A stretch of DNA of 56,361 nt, from assembly GCA_021776825.1 (NCBI GenBank), contig JAJFFG010000095.1:1-56361 (forward strand). The letters are read 5' to 3'. Below the pieces are notes generated by a model. It saw nothing but the letters and a program-made list of their open reading frames with translations, ran no database searches and was not told where the DNA came from. Positions 1 through 8,597 of this stretch are shown piece after piece. Source of the stretch: Planctomycetota bacterium. GTDB lineage: Bacteria; Planctomycetota; JAJSAM01; JAJVHW01. The translations under genes and the position numbers were made by a program. Position 1 is the first letter of the stretch, and each line of letters starts with the position of its first letter.

Positions 1-96
1 TGCAGCGATCTGTCAGCTTCTCTACGATTCCCTCGCGGCCCATGGCGTGCCTCCTCTGGTTTCGACGTAAGTCGTGTTCAGACCATAGGATACGTC

Positions 97-864
97 ATGG
101 GCCTGCTTGGATCCAGGACCTACAGGACGGATTCACGCCCGGGCTTCGCCGCCCTAGCGCGCAGCAAGACGCTGGAGAACTTCGGTCTGATGGGTTGCCC
201 GCGACTCACCGATGCCGACGTGTCGGCCATCGTGGATCGCCCGAGGCTGATCGGTCTGGACCTGCGCCTCTGCGGTCAGATCACCGACGCCACTCTCACC
301 TCGCTCGCCGGGAGCACCGAGCTGGCCGAGCTCCGGCTGGGCGGCAGCGCCGGCGTGACGGAGGCGGGTCTCGTCGCCTTGAAGGAACTGCCTGCACTCG
401 AGCACGTGGAGTTCTTCATCCAGAAGAGCCTCCTGCCCGCGGGACTGAAGCACGTCGCGTCGCTGCCCAAGCTGCGTCGCCTCACCCTCGTCGGCTGCAA
501 CAATCTCGGCGGAGCGGGAGTCGAGGTCCTCCCGTCGGCCGCAGGGCTGCAACACGTCACGATCCTCAACTGCGACGGCATGGACGACGCCGCGCTTGCA
601 GCCCTGGGGAAGCTGGCTCAGCTCGAGACGTTGAACCTCACCAACACCGCGCTCACCGGCTCGGGTCTCGCGCACCTGGCGACTCTGTCGCACCTGCGGC
701 GACTCAACCTCACGGACTGCAAGCAGCTCGCCGAGCAGGCCGTCGAGCCGATGGGCAAGATGCCCGCTCTTCTCGAGGTCGACGTCACGCGGACCGAAGC
801 GTTCACACCCGCTCACGCGCAGTTCGTCCGCAATCAGAACCTGCAGCGCCGGGTGATCGAGTAA
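97..864 (+). CDS. Leucine-rich-repeat protein, possibly 5'-truncated
   Basis: The 255-residue protein is almost entirely leucine-rich repeats of about 25 residues, of the cysteine-containing type common in planctomycetes (for example LTDADVSAIVDRPRLIGLDL and LETLNLTNTALTGSGLAHL). I see no signal peptide, membrane segment or catalytic domain, so a protein-binding role is all the fold suggests. The repeats begin only about 18 residues after the ATG at 97, and no Shine-Dalgarno sequence precedes it. The same frame is open back to base 1. The real gene may therefore extend beyond the window, or this may be a 5'-deleted copy. It converges on the CLC gene across a 50-bp gap. The repeat call is firm; the start is weak. 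Confidence 0.75.
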   Translation: MGLLGSRTYRTDSRPGFAALARSKTLENFGLMGCPRLTDADVSAIVDRPRLIGLDLRLCGQITDATLTSLAGSTELAELRLGGSAGVTEAGLVALKELPALEHVEFFIQKSLLPAGLKHVASLPKLRRLTLVGCNNLGGAGVEVLPSAAGLQHVTILNCDGMDDAALAALGKLAQLETLNLTNTALTGSGLAHLATLSHLRRLNLTDCKQLAEQAVEPMGKMPALLEVDVTRTEAFTPAHAQFVRNQNLQRRVIE

Positions 865-914
865 GCCGGTTCGGCGATCCCGGATACGGAATTCAGGACC
901 GCGCGCGGGCTGGC

Positions 915-2990
915 TCAGCGCACGCGCTCGACGCTCTTCCATGTGCCGAAGACGAGGAGGCGGTCCGACTCGCGCACGACGGTGTCTCCCGATGCGAGAG
1001 TGGGGTCCGCGCAGGAGACCTCGCCGTCCCCGTCGTCAGGCCGCACCAGCAGGACGTTGACGCCGAGGCGGTGGCCGACGTCCAGTTCGCGAAGCGTCAG
1101 GCCCCAGAACTTCTGCGGCGCAGGGACCTCGGCAAGCACGAAGTCGCCGACTCGCACGAGAACCGACTCGTCGCCGGCGCTCGACATCGGCGTGGCAACC
1201 TGCGCGACGAGGTCGTGCTTGAACAGCTCGCGCCGGTAGCGCCTGAGCACGTCACCGACGGACACGGCGCCCACGAGGCGAAGCCGGCCGCCACCACGCG
1301 CGGGCGATTCGCCTTCCGCGGGGATCTCCTCCAGCACGGGCAACTCGTCGCGATAGCTCAGCGCCAGACGATCGAGAGCGGCATCGAGCCCGTCGGTCAA
1401 GTGCACCCACGGCAGGTCCATCCGCGCGACGTCCAAGGCGACGATGGCCCCACTCAACCCGTCGACGTCGTCGAGCATCGGCTGCAGGTCCCGCAACGCG
1501 ATCGCGCCGTGGTACCGCCCGTCATCGTCGACGACGTAGAGGCAGTTCTCCGGTGCGCACATCACGCGGTCGAGAGTTTCGCGCAGGCTCGCGGACGGCC
1601 GAATGACGCCGACCTCCCGTTGCAGCACCTCGGTCACACCCACGTTGCGCAACACGTTGACGTCGCGACCCGCACGCACGCGGATCCCGCGCCGCACGAG
1701 CTTTGCCGTGTAGATCGACTCGGGCGAGAACTTCGCCGCGAGCAGGCTGCCGAGGAAGCACGACACCATCAGCGGCAGGATGATGTGGTAGTTCCCGGTC
1801 AGTTCGAACAGCATCACGATCGCAGTGAGCGGCGCCTGCGTCGCTGCGGCGACGACGGCTCCCGTTCCGACGAGCGCATACGCGCCGGTTTGCCCCACCG
1901 CGCCCGGGAACAGCCAGCCAGCCGTCGCACCGACGCCACCGCCCGCCATCGCGCCGAGGAACAGCGACGGCGCCAGGATGCCCCCGGAGCCGCCGGAGCC
2001 GAGTGTCACGCACGTGCACACCAGCTTGAGCACCAACAGCGTCACGAGCATCCCGATCGCGAGTTCGCCGCGCAGGGCGGAATCGATGGTCTCGTACCCG
2101 ACGCCGAGAACGTTGGGGAACGCGAGCGCCACACACCCGACGAACAGACCCCCTACGGCCGCCTTCAGCGGCAACGGCTGCTTGATCGCGCCCAGTCGGT
2201 CTTCGGACGCGATCAGCAATCGCTGGAACGCGACGGCCAGCATGGCGGCGACGAGGCCCAGGACGGCGTACGCCAACAACTCCAGCGGATTGGACATCGC
2301 GTAGTCCGGAATCGCGAAGACGGGCTCGTCACCCAGGAAGTGGTGGCTCACGACCGTGGCCACCACCGACGAGATCACGATCGGCGAGAACTGCGGGACC
2401 CCGAAGTCGCCGAGGATCACCTCGACGGCGAACAGCGCACCGGCCACCGGAGCATTGAATGTCGCCGCGATGCCTGCCGCAGCGCCGCACCCGACCAGCG
2501 TCCGGGCGCGGCGCGGGCTCATGCGGAAGATCTGCGCGCCGAGCGAACCGATCGCCGCGCCGATCTGCACGATTGGGCCCTCGTGGCCCACCGAGCCGCC
2601 GGAGGCGACGCAGATCCCGGCAGAGAGCGCCTTCGTGGCGATGATCTGCGGTGGGATGCGGCTCTGCTTGACGGCGACAGCCTCCATCACCTCGGGGACG
2701 CCGTGGCCGACGATCTGCGGCCCGCCAAGCTTGCCGATCACACCGACAACCAGAGCGCCGATCGTGGGGATGCCGACGACCCAGTACCAGGGCAGCTGCT
2801 CGATCCACGACATCGAGTACGCGTCCGTGCCCCAGAACAGGTTGCGGAGCGCGAAGAAGAACTCCCGGAAGCCAACCGACCCGAGACCCCCGGCCAGTCC
2901 GATGAGCACGGCGATGCCCACCATGAAGGCGCGCGAGCGTCGCTTCAGGCTCTGACTCAATCGCTGGAGGAGGAGGGCGAGATGTCGCAT
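915..2990 (-). CDS. CLC-family chloride channel/antiporter with CBS and TrkA-C domains
   Basis: A 691-residue membrane protein that moves chloride across the inner membrane, by channel or H+/Cl- exchange. Family signatures are visible: GHGVPE (95-100), GSVGHEGP (132-139, with the gating glutamate) and GGILAPSLFLGA further on, among about ten hydrophobic helices. A CBS-like pair follows around residues 455-570, and a TrkA-C/RCK-type domain ends the protein, suggesting control by a bound nucleotide or ligand. The frame is open upstream, but residues before the chosen ATG look non-coding, so I start at 2990. A perfect 8-bp palindrome lies 9 bp upstream of this ATG. The gene is divergent from trpS. 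It lacks the features of the fluoride-specific CLC-F group. Confidence 0.92.
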   Translation of the reverse strand: MRHLALLLQRLSQSLKRRSRAFMVGIAVLIGLAGGLGSVGFREFFFALRNLFWGTDAYSMSWIEQLPWYWVVGIPTIGALVVGVIGKLGGPQIVGHGVPEVMEAVAVKQSRIPPQIIATKALSAGICVASGGSVGHEGPIVQIGAAIGSLGAQIFRMSPRRARTLVGCGAAAGIAATFNAPVAGALFAVEVILGDFGVPQFSPIVISSVVATVVSHHFLGDEPVFAIPDYAMSNPLELLAYAVLGLVAAMLAVAFQRLLIASEDRLGAIKQPLPLKAAVGGLFVGCVALAFPNVLGVGYETIDSALRGELAIGMLVTLLVLKLVCTCVTLGSGGSGGILAPSLFLGAMAGGGVGATAGWLFPGAVGQTGAYALVGTGAVVAAATQAPLTAIVMLFELTGNYHIILPLMVSCFLGSLLAAKFSPESIYTAKLVRRGIRVRAGRDVNVLRNVGVTEVLQREVGVIRPSASLRETLDRVMCAPENCLYVVDDDGRYHGAIALRDLQPMLDDVDGLSGAIVALDVARMDLPWVHLTDGLDAALDRLALSYRDELPVLEEIPAEGESPARGGGRLRLVGAVSVGDVLRRYRRELFKHDLVAQVATPMSSAGDESVLVRVGDFVLAEVPAPQKFWGLTLRELDVGHRLGVNVLLVRPDDGDGEVSCADPTLASGDTVVRESDRLLVFGTWKSVERVR

Positions 2991-2998
2991 GGGGCTTC

Positions 2999-3017
2999 GG
3001 GCGCAGCTACTGCGCCC
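2999..3017. promoter_or_regulatory. Perfect palindrome just upstream of the CLC start
   Basis: Bases 2999-3006 (gggcgcag) are the exact inverse of 3010-3017 (ctgcgccc), with a 3-bp spacer. The dyad sits 9 bp before the CLC ATG, where a ribosome-binding site would be expected; none is recognisable. It could be an operator or an mRNA hairpin that masks translation. The position is seen; the function is inferred. Confidence 0.4.
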
Positions 3018-3271
3018 AACCCGCCGATGCTCGCTCCGACCCGGCACAAGGCCAACGAGAAGATCACCGCACGGCAGCTCAGTCGCAGACGCCTGCCGGT
3101 CGTGGCGCGACGGCCCGGTCTGACCGCGCGGATAGGCCTCGTGAATCCGCGCCGGGACACACGGTGGTGGCCGCGTGGGACGCGCAACTCGGTTGAGCTC
3201 GTTGCGGAGCGACTGAGTCTCCGCCACAACGAGCGGCGCCGTCGAACTCCGGGGAATCGGCGCCTACTCCG

Positions 3272-3277
3272 TAAGAT
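3272..3277 (+). promoter_or_regulatory. Candidate -10 box (taagat) for a leaderless trpS transcript
   Basis: A TANNNT hexamer ends 7 bases before the trpS ATG and no Shine-Dalgarno sequence is present. This is the geometry of leaderless transcripts, where transcription starts at or next to the start codon. No clear -35 element is seen. Confidence 0.35.
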
Positions 3278-3284
3278 CCCTGCC

Positions 3285-4253
3285 ATGTCCACGCTTCGCT
3301 ATCTGTCCGGCATCCAGCCCTCGGGCACGCTGCACCTTGGCAACTACTTCGGCGCCATCGTGCAGCACCTCGCCAACCAGTCGGCGGGTGACTCGTACTA
3401 CTTCATCGCCAACTACCACGCGCTCACGACCATCCGTGATCGCGAGGTGATGGCGGCGAACGTGCGCGACGTGGCCGTTACCTACCTCGCGCTCGGGCTC
3501 GATCCCGCGCGCTCCGCGCTGTTCCGTCAGTCGGACGTGCCCGAGGTGACCGAGCTCGCGTGGCTCCTGATGACCGTCACCCCCATGGGTCTGCTCGAGC
3601 GCGCCGTGTCCTACAAGGACAAGGTGGCGCGCGGCCTGGGTGCGTCGGTGGGTCTCTTCACCTACCCCGCGCTGCAGGCGGCGGACATCCTGGCGTACGA
3701 CTCCGACCGCGTGCCGGTCGGCTCCGACCAGGTGCAGCACATCGAGATCACGCGCGACATCGCGGGCACGTTCAACCACCTCTACGGTGAGGTCTTCAAA
3801 CTGCCGGAAGCGCAGCTGAACGAGGCCCCCATCGTACCGGGCGTGGACGGCGAGAAGATGTCCAAGAGCTACGGCAATGGCATCCCGATCTTTGCGACGG
3901 GCAATCCGCTGAAGAAGGTCGTGATGGGTATCAAGACGGACTCCACGCCGATGGAGGATCCGAAGGACCCGGACGGCTGCACCGTGTTCCAGCTCTTCTC
4001 GCTCTTCGTCGATGCCGACGAGCGCGAGGCGATGGCCGCGCGCTATCGCGCGGGCGGCCTCGGGTACGGCGCCGCGAAGAAGGCCCTCCTCGAGAAGATC
4101 GAGGAACGGTTCGGTCCGGCGGTCGAGAAGCGCAACGAGTTGCTCGCGGATCCGGACTACGTCGACGACGTCCTGCGCGACGGTGCGAAGCGCGCGCGAG
4201 CGGTGGCGCGGACCGTCACCGACCGCGCCCGCGACGCGTGCGGCATGGGCTAG
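3285..4253 (+). CDS. trpS: Tryptophan--tRNA ligase
   Basis: This cytoplasmic class I aminoacyl-tRNA synthetase charges tRNA-Trp. The 322-residue length is normal for bacterial TrpS. The HIGH-type motif is at residues 12-20 (PSGTLHLGN) and the KMSKS motif is intact at 191-195. The frame runs open far upstream, but only the sequence from MSTLRYLSGIQPSG matches the family, which fixes the ATG at 3285. No ribosome-binding site is visible. The TAG stop lies inside the first arm of the hairpin-rich repeat at 4247-4469. Confidence 0.97.
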   Translation: MSTLRYLSGIQPSGTLHLGNYFGAIVQHLANQSAGDSYYFIANYHALTTIRDREVMAANVRDVAVTYLALGLDPARSALFRQSDVPEVTELAWLLMTVTPMGLLERAVSYKDKVARGLGASVGLFTYPALQAADILAYDSDRVPVGSDQVQHIEITRDIAGTFNHLYGEVFKLPEAQLNEAPIVPGVDGEKMSKSYGNGIPIFATGNPLKKVVMGIKTDSTPMEDPKDPDGCTVFQLFSLFVDADEREAMAARYRAGGLGYGAAKKALLEKIEERFGPAVEKRNELLADPDYVDDVLRDGAKRARAVARTVTDRARDACGMG

Positions 4254-4469
4254 CCGGCTGTCGGAGTTTCGGCCTCGACAGGCCACGCCAGTTGGCGCGA
4301 CAGCCGGCTAGCCATAGGCCGACTGGCTGGCGAGCGGCGGCGAGTTTCGGTGCGGGCGGGCCGCCTGCGGCGCCACGCGCCGACGCGGGCGTTCTAACTA
4401 GCAGCCTGTCGCTCCGACGGTCTCCCACACGGCGACGCCGAGACTCCGACAGGCTGCTGGCCCGGACTA
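4247..4469. repeat. REPIN-like double palindrome at a convergent gene junction
   Basis: Two hairpins stand side by side. The first pairs 4248-4263 with 4298-4313 (16 bp, perfect). The second pairs 4400-4411 with 4447-4458 (12 bp, perfect). The outer arms 4252-4273 and 4437-4458 are also inverse copies (19 of 22 bases), so the whole could fold as one larger element. All arms carry the core ctag..gcctgtcggagt. The left arm contains the TAG stop of trpS and the right arm the TAG stop of the FHA gene at 4467. Related arms occur at 42245-42263 and 56021-56240. It may act as a bidirectional terminator, although no U-rich tract follows either hairpin. Confidence 0.8.
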
Positions 4470-5801
4470 CTCGTCGGGGAGGAGGCGGCGCATCGCCTCG
4501 AAGGCGCGCTCTTCGAGTTCCGGGATGCCGATCGTCTTGGCGGCCTTCTCGAGGACCTTGCGCGCCTGGTAGGGCGAGCCCTCGTCGAGCTTCGTCTGGG
4601 CGCGGGAGATGTGAATCGCCAGCCACTTGCCGGCGTCCTTCTTGAGCTGGGTTTCGAGCTGATCGGCGTCACGCCGCAGGATCGGGGCCTGCGTGCCCCA
4701 CTTCGTGCGGAACTCGGTCGTCTTCTCGATGGCCGTACCGAACTGACCGTTGCTCTTCAGCGCCTTCAGGTCGGTTTGCAGACGCGCCCAGGCATCCTGC
4801 GCCCCTTTGGGCTCGCCCGCGCCGCTCGCGCCGGTGACGCGCGCCCGCTCCGAACGCGCGAGATCGACGGAGGCTCCGCCGACAGCGCCGAACTCCCCGA
4901 GGAACGCGTCGATGCGGCGCACGTAGGCGTCGTGGTTCTTCCAGTTGTCCTCTTGCAGCCAGAGACGCACGGCATTCCACGCCGTGATCGACTCGCCGAT
5001 GCGCCCGCGCGCGCTGTCCATCTTCAGATTGCGCTGCGCGTCGTCGCGGAGCTTCGCGATGCGCGGGTAGTACTGCTTCTCGGAGGCGTCGGCCGTGTTT
5101 GCCTCGTCGACCACCTTCTGCCACTCGAAGTTCGAGGTGAGCGATTGCATCTTCATGAGGACGTGCTCGTTGTGCGACGCATCGTCGGACATCATCATCC
5201 ACGCGCCGCCGAACAGGATCACGACGACGCCGATGATCATGGCGACCGTGACGCCCGCGTCGGACTTCTTGCGGCGTCGATACGACGAGCGGCGCTCCTC
5301 CTGGAAGTCGTCGTCGAAGTCGTCGCGCGGGCGTCGGCTTCCCCCACCGCGAGCGGTCGGCGCACCGCGTTGGGGCGCCGCCTTGCGACGCGCGGGCTGA
5401 GCCGGACGCGAGGGCTGGGCCGAACGTGCTGCTCCGCGTGCCGGCGCGGCGCGTCGCCCGCCACGCTGCGGTGCGGACGAGACGGCGGGCACGGCGACCG
5501 GAGGAGGCGCGGTCCCTCGCGGGTCCTCCTCGAAGACGATGCGGACCTCGCCGAGTTCGATGACGTCACCGCCGAAGAGCGGCTTCTGGTTGACGTACTT
5601 GCCGTTCACGCGCGTGCCGGCGTCGCTCTCGAGATCGACGATCTTCCAGGCGCCCATCACGGGCTGGAGCTTGCAGTGCTCATCCGAGACCGACGCATCC
5701 GGGACGTGCACGCCGCACGCGGCGTCGGACCCGATGATCGATTCCTGAAGCACGTCGACGACGCGCTCACCCTGGGTGGTGGAGATCAGCAGCTTGGGAA
5801 T
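4467..5801 (-). CDS. FHA-domain single-pass membrane protein, probable ATT start
   Basis: 444 residues if read from ATT at 5801. An FHA domain fills residues 1-95. It keeps the H of the S-x-x-H turn (VSDEHC) and the TRVNG motif, but has GS where phosphothreonine-binding FHA domains have GR. A long Pro/Ala/Arg-rich linker leads to one membrane segment (182-204, ending AMIIGVVVILFGGAWMMM), then a helical, charged C-terminal half that would be periplasmic. The first strand of the FHA domain (PKLLISTTQGERVV) lies upstream of the first conventional start, GTG at 5753. A gaggg ribosome-binding site 7 bases before ATT argues for initiation there. It follows the FHA-CAP gene by 39 bp. Its role is unknown; anchoring or signalling is inferred. 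Confidence 0.85.
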   Translation of the reverse strand: MPKLLISTTQGERVVDVLQESIIGSDAACGVHVPDASVSDEHCKLQPVMGAWKIVDLESDAGTRVNGKYVNQKPLFGGDVIELGEVRIVFEEDPRGTAPPPVAVPAVSSAPQRGGRRAAPARGAARSAQPSRPAQPARRKAAPQRGAPTARGGGSRRPRDDFDDDFQEERRSSYRRRKKSDAGVTVAMIIGVVVILFGGAWMMMSDDASHNEHVLMKMQSLTSNFEWQKVVDEANTADASEKQYYPRIAKLRDDAQRNLKMDSARGRIGESITAWNAVRLWLQEDNWKNHDAYVRRIDAFLGEFGAVGGASVDLARSERARVTGASGAGEPKGAQDAWARLQTDLKALKSNGQFGTAIEKTTEFRTKWGTQAPILRRDADQLETQLKKDAGKWLAIHISRAQTKLDEGSPYQARKVLEKAAKTIGIPELEERAFEAMRRLLPDE

Positions 5802-5840
5802 GGCAGAGCCCTCGTGTTCGGGTCGACGACGCGTGCGAGC

Positions 5841-8507
5841 CTAGAAGGGGTCCGTCGCGCGGAAGCCGAAGTTCTGCGTCCAGTGGCGACCGCTGTGCCC
5901 GGTGCCCATCTCGCGCCACGGCTTGTCGAGCAGGTTGCGGTGGTGACCCGAGGAGTGCTCCCACCCGTTGTGAGCGCCCTGCGGGCTGCCGGAACCCCGG
6001 TGGATGTTCTCGCCCGTGCCCATCATCGGGTAGTTCGCGAGACGAACGCGGTCCTGCAGCTTGTGCTTGCCGGGCACCGGCGAGTCGTGAGCGAAGAAGC
6101 CCAGGCGTGCCATGTCCTGCGAGTGGCCGCGAGCCGACATCGTGAGTTCGGCGTTGATCTTCACGGCCGTGCGATGGCCGAACATGATCCGGTACGCGTT
6201 GGTGATCCGGACCTGCTCGCGCTCCGTCTTCAACGCCTTCGGCGCGGCTGTCAGGTTCGACTCCATGACCCGGTCGTTGTACTCGAGCATCTGCAGGTCG
6301 GCCCGTGACTCGAACCAGTTCTGCACGTTCAGGTCGCGATCCAAGTAGCGCGTGATGGCCTCGATGCGATCCATGAACGGCATGCTGTCGCCGCCCAGGT
6401 AGTCGATCTCGACCTGGAGATCCTCAGCCTTGTCAATCCAGTCGCTCATGCCGCGGTCGTTCTTCGGCTTGGCGCGCACGTTGCTCGCCCAGGCCTCGCG
6501 CACTTTGCTGACGCGTCCGGACACCTCTTTCTCAACCGGCGCGTACTCCCGCATCCGATCCTGGTACGGATAGAAGTACTTCTCCGTGTCGAAGATCAGC
6601 TCGAGCGCGAAGTCGCGCGCGTCCTCGAGCCGGCGATACGCCTTGCGCACCTTCGCGATCTGCTTCGCGGCCTTCGAGTCCTCGATGCGCTCGACGAGCT
6701 TCGCGAGTTGCGCCGTGTACTCGCCGATCTTCTCAGCGTTCTGGATCGCCTTCCACTCGTCCCACGTGATGATGCGATCGTCGATCTCGGGGTGCGGTAC
6801 GTAGCCGCCGGCCGGGAGCGAGCGACCGTGCAGGCGGGCGTGCACCGTGGAGATGGACGTGCGGGTCTCGTCGTCCTCGACGCCGAGCGCGCTGCGCATG
6901 AAGTGCGTGTACGTCGGCTGGTCGCCCATATCCCATGCGAGCAGCGCCGCCGGAACCAGGTCCGACTGCTGGAGGCTCGCCTTGCGGCAGAGGAACGTCA
7001 GCGCATCGCCGGGCAGTTGCGCCACGGTCCGCACCACGGAGTCGTCCTTGCGCGAGAGCAGTAGGCCGTCGTCCGTGGCGCCGTTCACACGCCAGGCGAC
7101 ACCGTCGATCTTCAGCGGCGAAAACCGATTGGGGACGCTCTTGACCTGTCCCAGCACCGTTCGCAGAACCGCGGCCTCGGCACGCACGTCGGCGAGCCGA
7201 TCCTGGAGGTCGTTGCGCAGCGTCGCGTCCTCGAGCTTGGTGAGAGCCTGGTCGAGTTTCGTCGCGGCGTCATCGAAGCGACGCAGGCGCGTCATCTCCT
7301 CGGCCGCTGCCAGCGCGCGAAGCGCGATCGTGCGCTCACGTGCCCCCGTCGCCGCGTCGCCCTTCCCCCCGAGATCGACGGACGCGAGGCCCGGAACGTC
7401 GCCGTAGCGCACGGCGCGCGCGGACAGCCAGGCGTCCCAGCCCGTTCCGCGGAGACGGGTCACGGCGCTCTCGAGGTGCGGACCGGCAGCGTCCTTCTTG
7501 CCGTCGCCTGCCAGCTTCTCGGCTCCCTGCAGAGCGGAGCGCGCGGCGTCCTCGGCGCGATCGGTGATGGTGTGGAGGCGCTCCGCGACCGTCCGCTCGT
7601 CGTCCGGCGTGAGGGACGGCGTGCGAAGCAACCAGCCGTTCAGGAGATCGAGGGCCTCGCCCAGCCGTCCCTGTTCGGTCGCCGTGTCGGCCTCGCGCAG
7701 CGTGCGCTCCCGGTCGTCGTCGGCCTCGCGCGATCGATCACCGGCGAGCCGCAAGAGCAGCCGCGTGATGATGGCCGAGGCGTCGGGCTCCTCGAAGTGT
7801 CGGTCGAGGAGATCCGCCAGGCGTCCCCGACGCTGGGCCATCGACAGGCCCTGCCATCCGCCTTCGAGTTGCGCGAGGTCGCCGCGCCAGGAGTCGTCGT
7901 CGGCGTCGTTTCGATCTGGCTCGGCCAGTTTCGCGGCGCGCAGCAGCCGCTGAGCCGTCGCCGCGTTGTCCGGGAGCGCGCGCAGCGTCTCGTCGAGGAT
8001 GGCCCGCCGCGCCTTCGCGTCGTCGGCCAGATCGGCGCGCTCGATCGTCGCGCGAGCCGTCGCCGTCCACGAGCGGTTCTGCGACTCGCGCTCGCCGGCG
8101 GCGTACGCCCCGACACCGAGGTAGGACGCCGCGAGGAGCACGACCGGCACGACGAGCAGACCCCACGAGACCTGCTTGGTCTTGCGGCGCTTCGGGCGCG
8201 GCGACATCGCCGCCGCCTCCGCATCGCCGGAGTACACGATGACGGTGTGACCGATCTCGATCTCGTCGCCGGGCTGGAGGCGCGCGGAGAGGACGGGGCG
8301 GCCGCCCAGCCAGGTGCCGTTGCTGGACTGATCGTCGACGACGCGCCAGCCCCCACGATTCGGGCGGACGGTGCAGTGCTGTCGGCTCGCCATCTCCTCG
8401 GTGAGCACGACGTCGCACGAGGTGTCCCGACCGAACGAGACGGGGTCCCCGTGCAGGGGCACCACCTGTTCCTGTCCGTCACCTGAGAGCAAGTACAGCT
8501 CGGCCAT
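5841..8507 (-). CDS. FHA - transmembrane - CAP/SCP domain protein
   Basis: 888 residues. The N-terminal FHA domain is canonical (GR at 26-27, S-x-x-H at 41-44, NG at 63-64) and should sit in the cytoplasm. One membrane helix follows (113-137). A long, mostly helical extracytoplasmic region (about 140-750) has the character of TPR or coiled-coil repeats. The last 135 residues are a CAP/SCP (PR-1-like) domain with GHSQDMARLGFFAH, GENIHRG, the conserved His in SSGHHRNLL, and NFG. Two ATGs lie close together; the one at 8507 has aggg 6 bases upstream and is preferred over 8513. It sits between a lipoprotein gene and another FHA gene. The architecture suggests coupling a cytoplasmic phospho-signal to an envelope CAP domain, which is inference. 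Confidence 0.9.
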   Translation of the reverse strand: MAELYLLSGDGQEQVVPLHGDPVSFGRDTSCDVVLTEEMASRQHCTVRPNRGGWRVVDDQSSNGTWLGGRPVLSARLQPGDEIEIGHTVIVYSGDAEAAAMSPRPKRRKTKQVSWGLLVVPVVLLAASYLGVGAYAAGERESQNRSWTATARATIERADLADDAKARRAILDETLRALPDNAATAQRLLRAAKLAEPDRNDADDDSWRGDLAQLEGGWQGLSMAQRRGRLADLLDRHFEEPDASAIITRLLLRLAGDRSREADDDRERTLREADTATEQGRLGEALDLLNGWLLRTPSLTPDDERTVAERLHTITDRAEDAARSALQGAEKLAGDGKKDAAGPHLESAVTRLRGTGWDAWLSARAVRYGDVPGLASVDLGGKGDAATGARERTIALRALAAAEEMTRLRRFDDAATKLDQALTKLEDATLRNDLQDRLADVRAEAAVLRTVLGQVKSVPNRFSPLKIDGVAWRVNGATDDGLLLSRKDDSVVRTVAQLPGDALTFLCRKASLQQSDLVPAALLAWDMGDQPTYTHFMRSALGVEDDETRTSISTVHARLHGRSLPAGGYVPHPEIDDRIITWDEWKAIQNAEKIGEYTAQLAKLVERIEDSKAAKQIAKVRKAYRRLEDARDFALELIFDTEKYFYPYQDRMREYAPVEKEVSGRVSKVREAWASNVRAKPKNDRGMSDWIDKAEDLQVEIDYLGGDSMPFMDRIEAITRYLDRDLNVQNWFESRADLQMLEYNDRVMESNLTAAPKALKTEREQVRITNAYRIMFGHRTAVKINAELTMSARGHSQDMARLGFFAHDSPVPGKHKLQDRVRLANYPMMGTGENIHRGSGSPQGAHNGWEHSSGHHRNLLDKPWREMGTGHSGRHWTQNFGFRATDPF

Positions 8508-8597
8508 GCCCATCCCCTGACTGCGGCGTCGCTCGATCCAGGCCCCATGGTCTCCGCACGCCGCCCCTGCGGTCAACTGATGCGGGTCCAGGGTCGG

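Noticed and set aside
42..3227. Long open frames reading through the CLC and trpS region on both strands, including a plus-strand frame of more than 1,000 codons that continues into trpS
   Set aside because: In GC-rich DNA, stop codons are rare in non-coding frames. The CLC and trpS frames carry all family motifs; the other frames are Arg/His-rich with no motif, so trpS is started at 3285.
2991..3284. Fluoride riboswitch upstream of the CLC gene
   Set aside because: I see no fluoride-riboswitch core there and the protein lacks CLC-F features; only the 8-bp palindrome stands out.
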